Below the pieces are notes generated by a model. It was not told where the DNA came from. It did no database searches and worked only from the letters and a program-made list of their open reading frames with translations. A program made the position numbers and the translations under genes. Below are positions 14,212-22,038 of a stretch of 22,096 bases of DNA, one piece after another. Each line of letters opens with the position of its first letter. The first letter of the stretch is position 1. This DNA is from CAZUMW01 sp964621615. Lineage in GTDB: Bacteria; Desulfobacterota; WTBG01; CAIYCZ01; CAIRTM01. Where the stretch lies: contig CAZUMW010000061.1 of NCBI GenBank assembly GCA_964621615.1, positions 1 to 22,096 of the forward strand, written 5' to 3'.

Positions 14212-15549
14212 ATGGATGACGGCATTCAGCTTTATATGAGCGATGAAACCCAGACGCTCAGGGATATCATCCGCTATTCCATACAGGACAACGATATCAG
14301 CGCGTCGATCATATATGCCCTGATGCAGCTCAACCGTACCGGAAGCTGCATCGAGGGAGCGCTCGAGAATCGCTCTGATTTTCTCGAAATTATAAAGCAC
14401 GGCAGGGTGTTGACATTTCAGCCCGGCGCAACCCTTATAAAAAAGGGAGAGGAGGGCAGGTGTCTGTATGTTATCCTGGACGGCACCGTTATTGTCACCC
14501 GTGAGGGAGCCGAACAGGCTGTTATGCAACGGGGGGCAATGGTTGGACAGATGGCTGTTTTGACGGACAGGCCGCGCAATTCAACCGTTGTTGCCGGTGA
14601 CGAAACAGTCACCGTGCTGGCTATAAAGAAAGAGACCCTGTTCACCAGCCCCATTGTGTATCGCTGCCTGCTCGGCAACGGGCTGACGATTCAGGGCAGG
14701 CAGGGCACCTATGAGCTTGGAAGAAAGCTCGGCGAGGGTATGACGTCGAAGGTGTATGCAATAGGGGGCGAAAACAGGAAGCTGTGTGCGAAAGTGTACC
14801 GCCATGATCTGCAGTATGAGGGAGACTATATAGCAAAGTTTATCGGGGAGCACTTTACCGGTCTGCGCCATCCCAATATTGTGAACACCTATGAAATTGT
14901 TGAAGCCTATGGGACTTATTTTATCATTATGGACTGGGCGCAGGGCATGCATGTTTCACGCTCAAACAGCACGTCGCTGCGGTGTCAGACGCTGCGGCAA
15001 TTGATTACCGAATATGGGCGCCGGAGCGCCCCGGTTCCGCGGTCATTGACAGAGCGCATGTTTTCCCACATCGGATCCGCGCTGTTATATACCCACCGGC
15101 GCGGATATGTTCACCGTGATGTGAAGCCGGAGAATATCTTTATCGATATACGGGACAGCGAGCCTGTGTTTATGCTGGCGGATTTCGGGCTTGCACTTCC
15201 CATACACAAGCGCCCTGAAAAAATTAACGGAACACCGCATTATTTTCCTCCGGAAACACTCGATCTGCCGTCATCATCGATCGGTATAGAGCCGGCTGCA
15301 GACTTGTATTCGCTTGCGGTTGTGTGCTTTGAAGCTCTCACCGGCAAAAAACTTTTCATGGGTGAGTCTGTCCTTGATATAATCAGACAGCACCGTGAGT
15401 CGCCTCCTGATTTGAGCATGCTGCCTGATAACATGTCGCCGGTAATGCGTGAATTTATCCAGAAGTCTCTGAACAAACAGCCTGCAGACCGCCCGTCCGT
15501 AAGCCGCTTTGAGCAGTTGCTGCGGGCTGCTGAAAGAGAGATGCCGTAA
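14212..15549 (+). CDS. Cyclic-nucleotide-binding-domain/Ser-Thr protein kinase fusion
   Basis: A 445-residue soluble protein. Residues about 62-145 form a cNMP-binding (CRP-like) barrel: GRVLTFQPGATLIKKGEEGRCLYVILDGTV in pieces, then GAMVGQMAVLTDRPRNSTVVA, which resembles the phosphate cassette with Glu replaced by Gln (VGQMAVL for the usual GE.AL). The kinase domain starts at 167 (YELGRKLGEGMTSKVY). It has the catalytic Lys194, HRDVKPEN (301-308) and DFG (324-326), followed by GTPHYFPPE in place of the usual APE, so it should be active. The order cNMP domain before kinase recalls PKG. The Glu-to-Gln change makes binding of an actual cyclic nucleotide uncertain. It shares a transcription unit with asnS (15-bp gap). 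Downstream lies a small basic ORF, a possible partner or substrate. Confidence 0.88.
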   Translation: MDDGIQLYMSDETQTLRDIIRYSIQDNDISASIIYALMQLNRTGSCIEGALENRSDFLEIIKHGRVLTFQPGATLIKKGEEGRCLYVILDGTVIVTREGAEQAVMQRGAMVGQMAVLTDRPRNSTVVAGDETVTVLAIKKETLFTSPIVYRCLLGNGLTIQGRQGTYELGRKLGEGMTSKVYAIGGENRKLCAKVYRHDLQYEGDYIAKFIGEHFTGLRHPNIVNTYEIVEAYGTYFIIMDWAQGMHVSRSNSTSLRCQTLRQLITEYGRRSAPVPRSLTERMFSHIGSALLYTHRRGYVHRDVKPENIFIDIRDSEPVFMLADFGLALPIHKRPEKINGTPHYFPPETLDLPSSSIGIEPAADLYSLAVVCFEALTGKKLFMGESVLDIIRQHRESPPDLSMLPDNMSPVMREFIQKSLNKQPADRPSVSRFEQLLRAAEREMP

Positions 15550-15564
15550 CTGAGGTCGTAATTG

Positions 15565-15735
15565 ATGTCCCGTAACCGGAAGCGTGTTTCCGTGTGCGAT
15601 GTCCTGACAGGTGCAAAACGGGGGGATGCCGGCGGAATTCGGGAGCCGGACGGCACAATACAGAAGAGAAGAAAAAAACGTATGCGCGGTCCAGGGCAGC
15701 TGCTGGAACAGCGCACGTTCTCTTCGGTACGGTAA
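15565..15735 (+). CDS. Candidate small basic protein, 56 residues
   Basis: A short ORF 15 bp after the kinase stop, with GAGGT 8 nt before its ATG, better than the site of the kinase itself. The product is very basic (RNRKR, KRRKKRMR) with Ser/Thr next to Arg (RKRVS, QRTFSS). No family is recognised and no membrane segment is seen. Position and composition would fit a nucleic-acid-binding protein or a substrate/regulator of the adjacent kinase, but this is speculation. It could also be a non-coding spacer; a longer overlapping frame starting at 15594 is an upstream extension of the SGNH gene and is less convincing. Confidence 0.45.
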   Translation: MSRNRKRVSVCDVLTGAKRGDAGGIREPDGTIQKRRKKRMRGPGQLLEQRTFSSVR

Positions 15736-15776
15736 CCCGGCGCTTTCCTGTTGCCTATGAGAGAAAAGAGCCTTTT

Positions 15777-16376
15777 ATGTCACTTGGAAAAATAACCTCA
15801 GCACTCAAAGAAGGAAAACCGCTTCGTATTGTCGCAATCGGTGATTCTCTGACGTTCGGCTGGATGGTTGACAAGGGATATGTGCACTTTCTGGATGATA
15901 TGATTGCCGGGACGTATCCCGGCAGCTGCGTTGATTTTATCAACAGGGGGATTCCCGGTGATACCGCAGAGGGAGGCCTTCGTCGCGTGTATTCCGATGT
16001 GGTTGACGAAAGGCCGCAGCTGGTTATTATCCAATTCGGTCTGAACGATGCCTGTAGCGGATATACTCCTGCTGAGTATCGCAGCAATATAGACTCCATG
16101 ATTAAAATAATAAAAAGCTATACCGCTGCTGATATCATATTGCTGTCCTCGTCTGCTGTTTTGTATGAAGATGAGCGGGATGCGGTGGAGCGGCTGTATG
16201 ACCAGCTTGAAGCCTCAGGCGATGTGAACGGGTGCACGGTCGTGCGGGCCCATGAATACTGGTATGATGCAATCAAACAGGGGGAGCAGCATGAAGCGCT
16301 GGTGCAGGCCGATGGAGTCCATCCCACGGAGCGCGGGTATCGGCTTATGGCCGAAGCGGTTATGCAGAGCCTATAG
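15777..16376 (+). CDS. SGNH/GDSL-family hydrolase
   Basis: A 199-residue SGNH esterase/lipase-fold protein. Block I is IGDSLTFGW with nucleophile Ser24, block II is NRGIPGDTAEGG (57-67), block III is FGLND with Asn90, and block V is DGVHP with Asp179 and His182. All catalytic residues are present. No signal peptide is visible, so it acts in the cytoplasm, like TesA/arylesterase relatives that remove acyl groups from small substrates. ATG 15777 puts block I at the usual distance from the N-terminus; an upstream extension in the same frame (from 15594) is low-complexity and overlaps the small basic ORF. A weak AAAGAG precedes the start. The next gene overlaps its 3' end in another frame. Confidence 0.9.
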   Translation: MSLGKITSALKEGKPLRIVAIGDSLTFGWMVDKGYVHFLDDMIAGTYPGSCVDFINRGIPGDTAEGGLRRVYSDVVDERPQLVIIQFGLNDACSGYTPAEYRSNIDSMIKIIKSYTAADIILLSSSAVLYEDERDAVERLYDQLEASGDVNGCTVVRAHEYWYDAIKQGEQHEALVQADGVHPTERGYRLMAEAVMQSL

Positions 16377-16845
16377 CATACGGATCGTTGCTTTTGGTGC
16401 GGTACTGCTGTGTGCCGTTCCTTCTGCGGCTGCCCGGAGCTGGGAACAGCGGCCGGAATGCTATGAGGGGCACGGGGCTTTTACCCAAAAAGAGTATGGC
16501 GCCTGCGAGGATTGGCCATACAGTGCCGGCCGGGACGGCTGCTCTCACTGCGCCAGGCTTATACTCCAGTGCTGGCTCGAGGGGGTCGATGTGTATGCCG
16601 CGCTGCAGAAAATGTTTATCGGCCTTTTGATTAACAGCCAACAGGAGCCGGCCTGTTTCCGGGTTGCAACCGCCGGAGATATGCTCGATCTTGTTGAAAG
16701 CGCTCTGGCCTACCGCATTTGTGCCGTGCAATATGCTGAGGACGATCCGGATGAAGATACCATAGCAAAACTGCAGGCTGTACAGAAATCCATTCTTGCC
16801 CTTGCAGAGCTGCTGTATATTGCTGAACTGCTTACCTGCAGGTAA
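16291..16845 (+). CDS. Secreted cysteine-rich protein, unknown family
   Basis: A 184-residue product if it starts at ATG 16291, which follows GGGGAG by 4 nt inside the SGNH gene. A hydrophobic segment (IRIVAFGAVLLCAVPSAAA, 30-48) ends in an AxA signal-peptidase site, but the n-region before it is unusually long. Other possible starts are ATG 16312 or a non-canonical codon near the SGNH stop at 16376. The mature part carries about eight cysteines (57, 72, 84, 87, 94, 122, 144, 183), suggesting disulfides in the periplasm, and helical stretches in its second half. No family is recognised. A second secreted cysteine-rich gene follows after 6 bp, so the two probably work together. Confidence 0.6.
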   Translation: MKRWCRPMESIPRSAGIGLWPKRLCRAYSIRIVAFGAVLLCAVPSAAARSWEQRPECYEGHGAFTQKEYGACEDWPYSAGRDGCSHCARLILQCWLEGVDVYAALQKMFIGLLINSQQEPACFRVATAGDMLDLVESALAYRICAVQYAEDDPDEDTIAKLQAVQKSILALAELLYIAELLTCR

Positions 16846-16851
16846 GGAGAC

Positions 16852-17253
16852 ATGAAGGCGCTTTGTTTTTCCCTTATTATATTATGTCTGTTCGGTGTAT
16901 GTGCTGCCGTATCACCGGTATGCTGCAGCGAGCCTCCGGCGTACGGCTGCAGCGCAGCCGCGAGCAGCATCCTATCGGACAATGCTACTCAAGCCATAAG
17001 CTGTGCGCTTAATTTAGTATTGTCTGCTGAATATGCTGTCCAGGCGCTTATTTTGGTCATTCAGTCACAAAACAGCGAAGATCCGGGCGGCGATCTGTTT
17101 GCCGCCGGCGTTACGTTTCTGCTTGCGGTCAGCTGGTACAGTGATTTTCTGGACTGCACCCGGCCGGATGATGATAATGAAACATCGAGGTCGTGCGGCT
17201 TATGGTGCAGCGATAACCTTTTGCAAAAACATACCCGTCGGGGACATTTCTGA
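16852..17253 (+). CDS. Small secreted cysteine-rich protein, unknown family
   Basis: A 133-residue protein with a short signal peptide (ALCFSLIILCLFGVCAA) probably cleaved near residue 19. The mature part has seven cysteines (24, 25, 33, 51, 102, 115, 119) and two hydrophobic helices (53-71 and 82-99) that might be amphipathic or membrane-associated. TAAGGAG overlaps the previous stop codon and sits only 2 nt from the ATG, an unusually tight spacing suggesting translational coupling. Its 3' end overlaps the convergent uvrA 3' end by 54 bp. The layout (export signal, scattered Cys, helical core) resembles the upstream protein, but I cannot show homology. Confidence 0.6.
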   Translation: MKALCFSLIILCLFGVCAAVSPVCCSEPPAYGCSAAASSILSDNATQAISCALNLVLSAEYAVQALILVIQSQNSEDPGGDLFAAGVTFLLAVSWYSDFLDCTRPDDDNETSRSCGLWCSDNLLQKHTRRGHF

Positions 17254-20025
17254 TGCGGCCACCTCTTCGGGTGATCCGCACGCCACCACTGTCCCCCCGC
17301 CTTCGCCCCCTTCCGGGCCGAGCTCAATGATGTAATCAGCTGTTTTTATGACGTCCAGGTTGTGCTCTATCACGACCACCGTGTTGCCTTTATCAACCAG
17401 CGCGTCCAAAACGTTCAAAAGCTGTGCAACGTCGTCAAAATGAAGCCCTGTTGTGGGCTCATCGAGGATGTACAGCGTGTGCCCGCGCGTTTTTTTGCCG
17501 AGCTCCCGGGAAAGCTTTATGCGCTGTGCCTCGCCCCCGGAAAGCGTGGTTGCCTGCTGGCCGAGCGTCAGGTACCCGAGCCCCACGTCGTTGAGCACCT
17601 GCAGCTTGTTGCGTATGGACGGGATGTTTTCAAAAAACTGCATGGCATTTTGCACGGTCATATCAAGCACCTGTGCGATGTTTTTGCCTTTATAGGTTAT
17701 TTCAAGCGTCTCCCTGTTGTAGCGCCGGCCGCCGCACACGTCGCAGACGACATACATATCAGGAAGAAAATGCATTTCAATTTTTATAAGCCCGTCTCCC
17801 TGGCATGCTTCACATCTTCCCCCCTTCACGTTAAAGCTGAAGCGGCCGGGACGGTACCCCCTGATTTTTGACTCCGGCAGCTTTGCGAAAATATCGCGTA
17901 TGAGGTTGAACAGGCCGGTAAATGTGGCGGGATTCGAGCGGGGGGTTCTGCCGATAGGCGACTGGTCGATGTGGATAATGTTCTGTATGCTCTCATGGCC
18001 GCCGATTGACGTGTGGGCGCCGGCAGCCATGGATGTGCGGGATATTTTATTTGACAGCGCAGGGTACAGGGTGTCAAGCAGCAGGGTGCTTTTCCCGGAA
18101 CCGGAAACGCCTGTTATACAGACAAACAGCCCCAGCGGTATATCAATGCTTATGTTTTTAAGGTTATGCTCTGCGGCGCCGCGCAGGCTGAGCAGCGGAC
18201 AGGCATGGGCTTTTCTGCGCACAGGAAGCGGAATGTGTTTTTTGCCGCTCAAATAGCGCCCGGTAACTGATCGCGCATTTTTTTCGATCTGCTGCGGCGT
18301 TCCTGCTGCGACCACAGAGCCGCCTTCAGTGCCCGCGCCCGGGCCAAGATCTACAACATAATCAGCGGCACGGATTGTTGCTGCATCATGCTCCACCACA
18401 ATAATGGTGTTGCCGATATCACGAAGCTCGCACAGAGTGTTCAGAAGCCGCTCTGTATCGCGCGGGTGCAGCCCGACACTCGGCTCATCCAGAACATACA
18501 GCACTCCTGAAAGCCGGGTGCCAAGCTGGGTCGCCAGTCTGATTCGGTGCGCCTCCCCGCCGGACAGCGTGCCGCCGACCCTGTCGAGGGTTAAATAGCC
18601 GAGGCCGAGATAGGCCAGAAAGTACAGGCGATGCCGTATCTCTTTTATGAGAGGGGCAGCGATTGCTTCCTGCTGCGGCGAAAAGGTCAGGCCGGATATA
18701 AAATCGCGTGCGCGGGTTACCGGCATAGCGGTGATATCGGCGATGGAGCAGCCGCTGATTTTTACAAAGAGGCTTTCTTTTTTCAGGCGGGCACCCCCGC
18801 ATTCTGCACAGGGCTGCCCGGTCATGTAGCGGCGGATATCGTCCCTGACCTGGTCCGATTCCGTTTCATGGTAGCGCCTGTTTAAGTACGGTATGATGCC
18901 CTCGAAGGCTTTTTTGGTGCTGTAGGCTCTTTTTTCATCTTCATAGGTAAACGGGATTTTTTCATTTCCTGAACCGTATAACAATACGTTTTGAATGCCT
19001 GAGGGCAGCGCATTAAATGCGGTGTCGAGAGAAAAACCGTAATGGCGCGCGAGCGAATCGACAAAATAGCTGAAGTAGGTGCCGGTGCTGTTTGCAAGCG
19101 GCGCAAGGGCACCCTCGCGAAGCGTGCGCGAGGGATCGGGAATGATACGCGTTATATCGGGAACAAACGTGTGCCCAAGCCCTGAGCATGCGGGGCAGGC
19201 GCCGTAGGGGCTGTTGAAGGAAAACGTTCGCGGGCTGATTTCAGCATAGCTTATTCCGCATTCAATACACGCGTGATGCTCGCTGAAGACCATTTCCTCA
19301 GCGGAAAAGGGAGCGATCTGCACAATGCCGTCGCTGAACTGCAGAGCGGTTTGCAGCGAATCGGCAAGCCGCTTTTCGATTCCCGGTTTGATTACCAGCC
19401 GGTCGACAGCGATATCGATGGTGTGCTTTTTGTTTTTGTCAAGCGTGAGGTCAGATGACAGCTCCTGCATGCGGCCGTCTATGCGCGCACGGACAAAGCC
19501 GTTTTTGATCATGCCGGAAAGCTCTTTTTTGAATTCCCCTTTTTTGCCCCGCACAACCGGGGAGAGTACGATGATTTTTTCACCCGCGGGGAGAGCCATA
19601 ATGCGGTCAACCATCTCCTGGACGGTCTGAGAAACGATTTCCCGCCCGCACGAGTAGCAGTACGGGGTGCCGGCGCGGGCAAAAAGCACGCGCAGATAAT
19701 CGTATATTTCAGTGATAGTGGCAACGGTTGACCGAGGGCTTTTGCTGACGGTTTTCTGCTCAATCGCGATTGCCGGTGACAGGCCCTCGATTGCATCGAC
19801 GTCCGGCTTCTGCATCTGTTCGAGAAACTGGCGGGCATAGGCGGACAGCGACTCAACATACCGGCGCTGGCCTTCTGCATAGAGCGTGTCAAAGGCAAGG
19901 GACGATTTTCCCGATCCGCTTTTGCCGGTGATTACCACAAGCCTGTTTTTCGGTATTTCTACAGTGATATTCTTAAGGTTGTGGACCCGTGCGCCTTTAA
20001 TGGTGATGTGTTTCTGTTCGCTCAT
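17200..20025 (-). CDS. uvrA: Excinuclease ABC subunit A
   Basis: A full-length 941-residue UvrA, the damage-recognition ATPase of nucleotide excision repair. Walker A of the first ABC half is GKSGSGKS (34-41) and of the second GVSGSGKS (639-646). The zinc sites are Cys253/256/277/280 and Cys738/741/761/764. Signature and Walker B motifs are intact in both halves (LSGGEAHRIRLATQLG with DEPSVGLHPRD, and LSGGEAQRIKL with DEPTTGLHFDD). The start ATG at 20025 fits the family N-terminus (ITIKGARVHNLKNI). It is transcribed against the secreted-protein genes, overlapping the last one at the 3' ends. No LexA-type box was identified upstream. Confidence 0.98.
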   Translation of the reverse strand: MSEQKHITIKGARVHNLKNITVEIPKNRLVVITGKSGSGKSSLAFDTLYAEGQRRYVESLSAYARQFLEQMQKPDVDAIEGLSPAIAIEQKTVSKSPRSTVATITEIYDYLRVLFARAGTPYCYSCGREIVSQTVQEMVDRIMALPAGEKIIVLSPVVRGKKGEFKKELSGMIKNGFVRARIDGRMQELSSDLTLDKNKKHTIDIAVDRLVIKPGIEKRLADSLQTALQFSDGIVQIAPFSAEEMVFSEHHACIECGISYAEISPRTFSFNSPYGACPACSGLGHTFVPDITRIIPDPSRTLREGALAPLANSTGTYFSYFVDSLARHYGFSLDTAFNALPSGIQNVLLYGSGNEKIPFTYEDEKRAYSTKKAFEGIIPYLNRRYHETESDQVRDDIRRYMTGQPCAECGGARLKKESLFVKISGCSIADITAMPVTRARDFISGLTFSPQQEAIAAPLIKEIRHRLYFLAYLGLGYLTLDRVGGTLSGGEAHRIRLATQLGTRLSGVLYVLDEPSVGLHPRDTERLLNTLCELRDIGNTIIVVEHDAATIRAADYVVDLGPGAGTEGGSVVAAGTPQQIEKNARSVTGRYLSGKKHIPLPVRRKAHACPLLSLRGAAEHNLKNISIDIPLGLFVCITGVSGSGKSTLLLDTLYPALSNKISRTSMAAGAHTSIGGHESIQNIIHIDQSPIGRTPRSNPATFTGLFNLIRDIFAKLPESKIRGYRPGRFSFNVKGGRCEACQGDGLIKIEMHFLPDMYVVCDVCGGRRYNRETLEITYKGKNIAQVLDMTVQNAMQFFENIPSIRNKLQVLNDVGLGYLTLGQQATTLSGGEAQRIKLSRELGKKTRGHTLYILDEPTTGLHFDDVAQLLNVLDALVDKGNTVVVIEHNLDVIKTADYIIELGPEGGEGGGTVVACGSPEEVAASEMSPTGMFLQKVIAAP

Positions 20026-20183
20026 TTTAATACGGTTTGACGGTTTTTACTAATATAGGGTAATGTGACGTGGTGCGAACATTTGTTTTTTCGGGCATGC
20101 AATGACCGTATATGTAATTGCAGAAGTAATAAATACGCTGAAAGGAAAGGCTGTAGATATTTTGTGTCTGTCGGAATCACATG

Positions 20184-20579
20184 TTACCAGATAGTGGTTA
20201 CATATGGATATTCTATAAGTTTTTTGTCTTTTGTGATAATGGGGATGCCCATCTGTATTGCGGTGGCGATAATAATACGGTCCGCCGGATCAGGGTGAAT
20301 CGGCTGCTTCAGGGAGACAGATGCCATCACGATAGTGTTATCAACAGGGATAAACTGTAAAAATGTCAGCCTTTCTGAATGTTTTAGCCATTCGCTGAGG
20401 CCAATTGACAGTGTAAGCCTTTTTCTTTTAACAAGCAGGGCGATTTCCCACGTGCTGATGCATGACAGATAGATGGTTCCACTGTCCACTGCATGGTCGA
20501 TAGCTTTTCGCGCACGTTTTGAAAGCATATCCGGCATGCCGGCAAACCATACCCATGTGTGGGTGTCGAGCAGTATCAT
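20184..20579 (-). CDS. PIN-domain toxin, VapC-type
   Basis: A 131-residue PIN-domain ribonuclease. The acidic Mg2+-binding residues are in place: Asp5 (LLDTHTWVW), Glu45 (STWEIALL), Asp100 (HPDPADRIIIATA) and Asp118 (TKDKKL). This subtype (DTHTWVW start, PADR motif) usually pairs with Phd/YefM antitoxins. Its start overlaps the antitoxin stop by 4 bp (ATGA), so translation is coupled. As a toxin it would cleave RNA when the antitoxin is degraded. A 158-bp gap with nothing recognised separates its stop from the uvrA start. Confidence 0.9.
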   Translation of the reverse strand: MILLDTHTWVWFAGMPDMLSKRARKAIDHAVDSGTIYLSCISTWEIALLVKRKRLTLSIGLSEWLKHSERLTFLQFIPVDNTIVMASVSLKQPIHPDPADRIIIATAIQMGIPIITKDKKLIEYPYVTTIW

Positions 20580-20809
20580 TTCAAGACCTCCCAGTCCGTG
20601 TCTCCTACCGGTTCGGTCGGATCGGTAAAGCTTATGACGGTATCACGAAGTGGCCGCAATGCTTCATTCGGATCCTCGCAATAGGGGATAATTTTTAAAA
20701 CCGGTTTTCCGTGGTCGGTTATTATTAACTCCTTGCCGGTGTTCTGGACCTTGCGAAAAAATTCAAGTGCATTTGGTTTGAATTTTGATTTGGAAACGGT
20801 TTCGGTCAT
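20576..20809 (-). CDS. Phd/YefM-type antitoxin
   Basis: A 77-residue antitoxin. The N-terminal half (SKSKFKPNALEFFRKVQNTGKELIITDHGKPVLKI, in pieces) has the Phd/YefM DNA-binding fold with the typical ITDHGKPVLKI strand turn. The C-terminal acidic tail (TDPTEPVGDTDWEVLK) would bind and block the PIN toxin. GGAGG lies 6 nt before the ATG. A palindromic operator sits over the promoter immediately upstream, consistent with autoregulation by the antitoxin or the toxin-antitoxin complex. Confidence 0.9.
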   Translation of the reverse strand: MTETVSKSKFKPNALEFFRKVQNTGKELIITDHGKPVLKIIPYCEDPNEALRPLRDTVISFTDPTEPVGDTDWEVLK

Positions 20810-20834
20810 GGGCTGCCTCCTTTATACAAAACAA

Positions 20835-20858
20835 GACTATGGTCATAGTACCATAGTC
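20835..20858. promoter_or_regulatory. Toxin-antitoxin operator with nested palindromes
   Basis: A perfect 8-bp inverted repeat (GACTATGG ... CCATAGTC) with an 8-bp spacer contains a second palindrome, ACTATG-GT-CATAGT (20836-20849). The half-site therefore occurs three times in 24 bp and covers the -10 box of the minus-strand promoter, as expected for cooperative Phd-type repression. Confidence 0.75.
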
Positions 20859-20873
20859 ATAAATGTTTTTCAA
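20845..20873 (-). promoter_or_regulatory. Promoter of the toxin-antitoxin operon
   Basis: Read on the minus strand, TTGAAA (20873-20868) and TACTAT (20850-20845) are separated by 17 bp, about 36 bp upstream of the antitoxin start codon. The operator overlaps the spacer and the -10 box. Confidence 0.65.
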
Positions 20874-20878
20874 ATGTA

Positions 20879-21910
20879 TCATTTTTGAATGGCTGCAGCC
20901 CGGGCCATGCGGGATGCCATGAGGATAGCGCTTATCATGCTTTCGGGGTTTGCCGTTCCGGTCCCGGCGATGTCATATGCAGTGCCGTGATCGACTGATG
21001 TGCGTATAATGGGCAGCCCGAGGGTGATGTTTACGCCGTCTTCAAAATGAAGCAGCTTGAGCGGAATGAGTCCCTGATCATGATACATGCACACAACAGC
21101 GTCATACATTCCCTGGGAGGCATAATAAAAGAGCGTATCGGCAGGGCAGGGGCCGGTAACAGCGATGCCGCGTGCCTGTGCCTCTTTTATCGCCGGCATA
21201 ATAACAGTTTCCTCTTCATGCCCGAACAGGCCGCCTTCTCCGGCGTGGGGATTGAGCGCGGCAACCGCAAGGCGCGGCTCGGGTATGGCGAAAAGCTGCT
21301 GAAGGCTGCTGTGTGTTATGCATAGTGTGTCGAGAATGGATGTGCTGTCGAGCCGGGAGGGAACATCTGTAAGCGCACAGTGTATGGTGACAAGCACCAC
21401 ACGCAGCGTTTCGCCTGCAAGCATCATGACCACTTTCCGGGCTCCGGTGAGATGTGCGAGCATCTCGGTATGCCCGGGAAAATCATATCCGGCATCGTGC
21501 AGAGACTGCTTGTTGATCGGAGCGGTTACGACGGCATCGATCGTGCGGTCACGCGCAGCCTGTACGCTTTGTGTAATATACGCGGCCATTGCCGCACCGG
21601 TTTCTTTTGTGGGGCGTCCGTATTGTGTGTCAGCAGGGTTCAGCTGTGAGGCCTCAATGAGGCATATCCGGTCGGACGGCAATGCGGAAATATCTCTACA
21701 GGACGCTTCTGTGAGCGAAATAGGGATAGTAAGCTTTTTTGCCTCACGCTCAAGGATTGTCCGGTCGCCGAAAATGACGGGGCGGCAGCAGTCGGACACA
21801 CGGTTGTCATTCAGCGCTTTTATTATTATTTCAGGCCCCACGCCGGCCGGATCACCCATGGTGATGCCGATACGGGGGCGGCAGGTGTTTTTTCGTGTAG
21901 GATTTGACAT
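20879..21910 (-). CDS. pdxA: 4-hydroxythreonine-4-phosphate dehydrogenase (PdxA family)
   Basis: A 343-residue NAD-dependent dehydrogenase of pyridoxal-phosphate biosynthesis. ITMGDPAGVGPEI (16-28) opens the protein. The three metal-binding histidines are His177 (TIHCAL), His222 (NPHAGE) and His277 (YHDQGLIPLK); PGHTEM (145-150) and SVDHGTAYDIAGTG (305-318) complete the family signature. The ATG at 21910 lacks a recognisable ribosome site and follows a run of T. PdxA2-type relatives act in sugar-acid catabolism instead, and no other pdx gene lies nearby to decide. The stop is close to the toxin-antitoxin promoter region, which lies downstream on the same strand. Confidence 0.93.
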   Translation of the reverse strand: MSNPTRKNTCRPRIGITMGDPAGVGPEIIIKALNDNRVSDCCRPVIFGDRTILEREAKKLTIPISLTEASCRDISALPSDRICLIEASQLNPADTQYGRPTKETGAAMAAYITQSVQAARDRTIDAVVTAPINKQSLHDAGYDFPGHTEMLAHLTGARKVVMMLAGETLRVVLVTIHCALTDVPSRLDSTSILDTLCITHSSLQQLFAIPEPRLAVAALNPHAGEGGLFGHEEETVIMPAIKEAQARGIAVTGPCPADTLFYYASQGMYDAVVCMYHDQGLIPLKLLHFEDGVNITLGLPIIRTSVDHGTAYDIAGTGTANPESMISAILMASRMARAAAIQK

Positions 21911-21960
21911 AAAAAAAATAATTTTGCAAACGGCAGTAACAGCTGCACATTTTTTTTATT

Positions 21961-22038
21961 CCCCCCTTTATTTCAAAGGGGGGCCAGGGGGGATTTAAAT
22001 TGGTTCTTTTATGTCTGATGATTTAAAGGAAATCCCCC
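21961..22038. repeat. G/C-run palindromic repeat region
   Basis: CCCCCCTTT (21961-21969) and AAAGGGGGG (21975-21983) form a perfect 9-bp palindrome around ATTTC. Next to it GGGGGATTT (21988-21996) pairs with AAATCCCCC (22030-22038), and CCTAAATCCC follows. Runs of this kind are common dispersed intergenic repeats in several anaerobic lineages. The piece lies upstream of pdxA and may be part of a larger element beyond the window. Confidence 0.55.

Noticed and set aside
15594..15776. 61-residue N-terminal extension of the SGNH hydrolase
   Set aside because: The GDSL block would be moved far from the N-terminus, the extension is low-complexity, and no export signal is gained. A different frame here (15565-15735) has a better ribosome site.
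20065..20298. Plus-strand 77-residue hydrophobic frame downstream of the PIN gene
   Set aside because: It is the complementary reading of the PIN toxin's conserved 3' region plus spacer and has no ribosome site.
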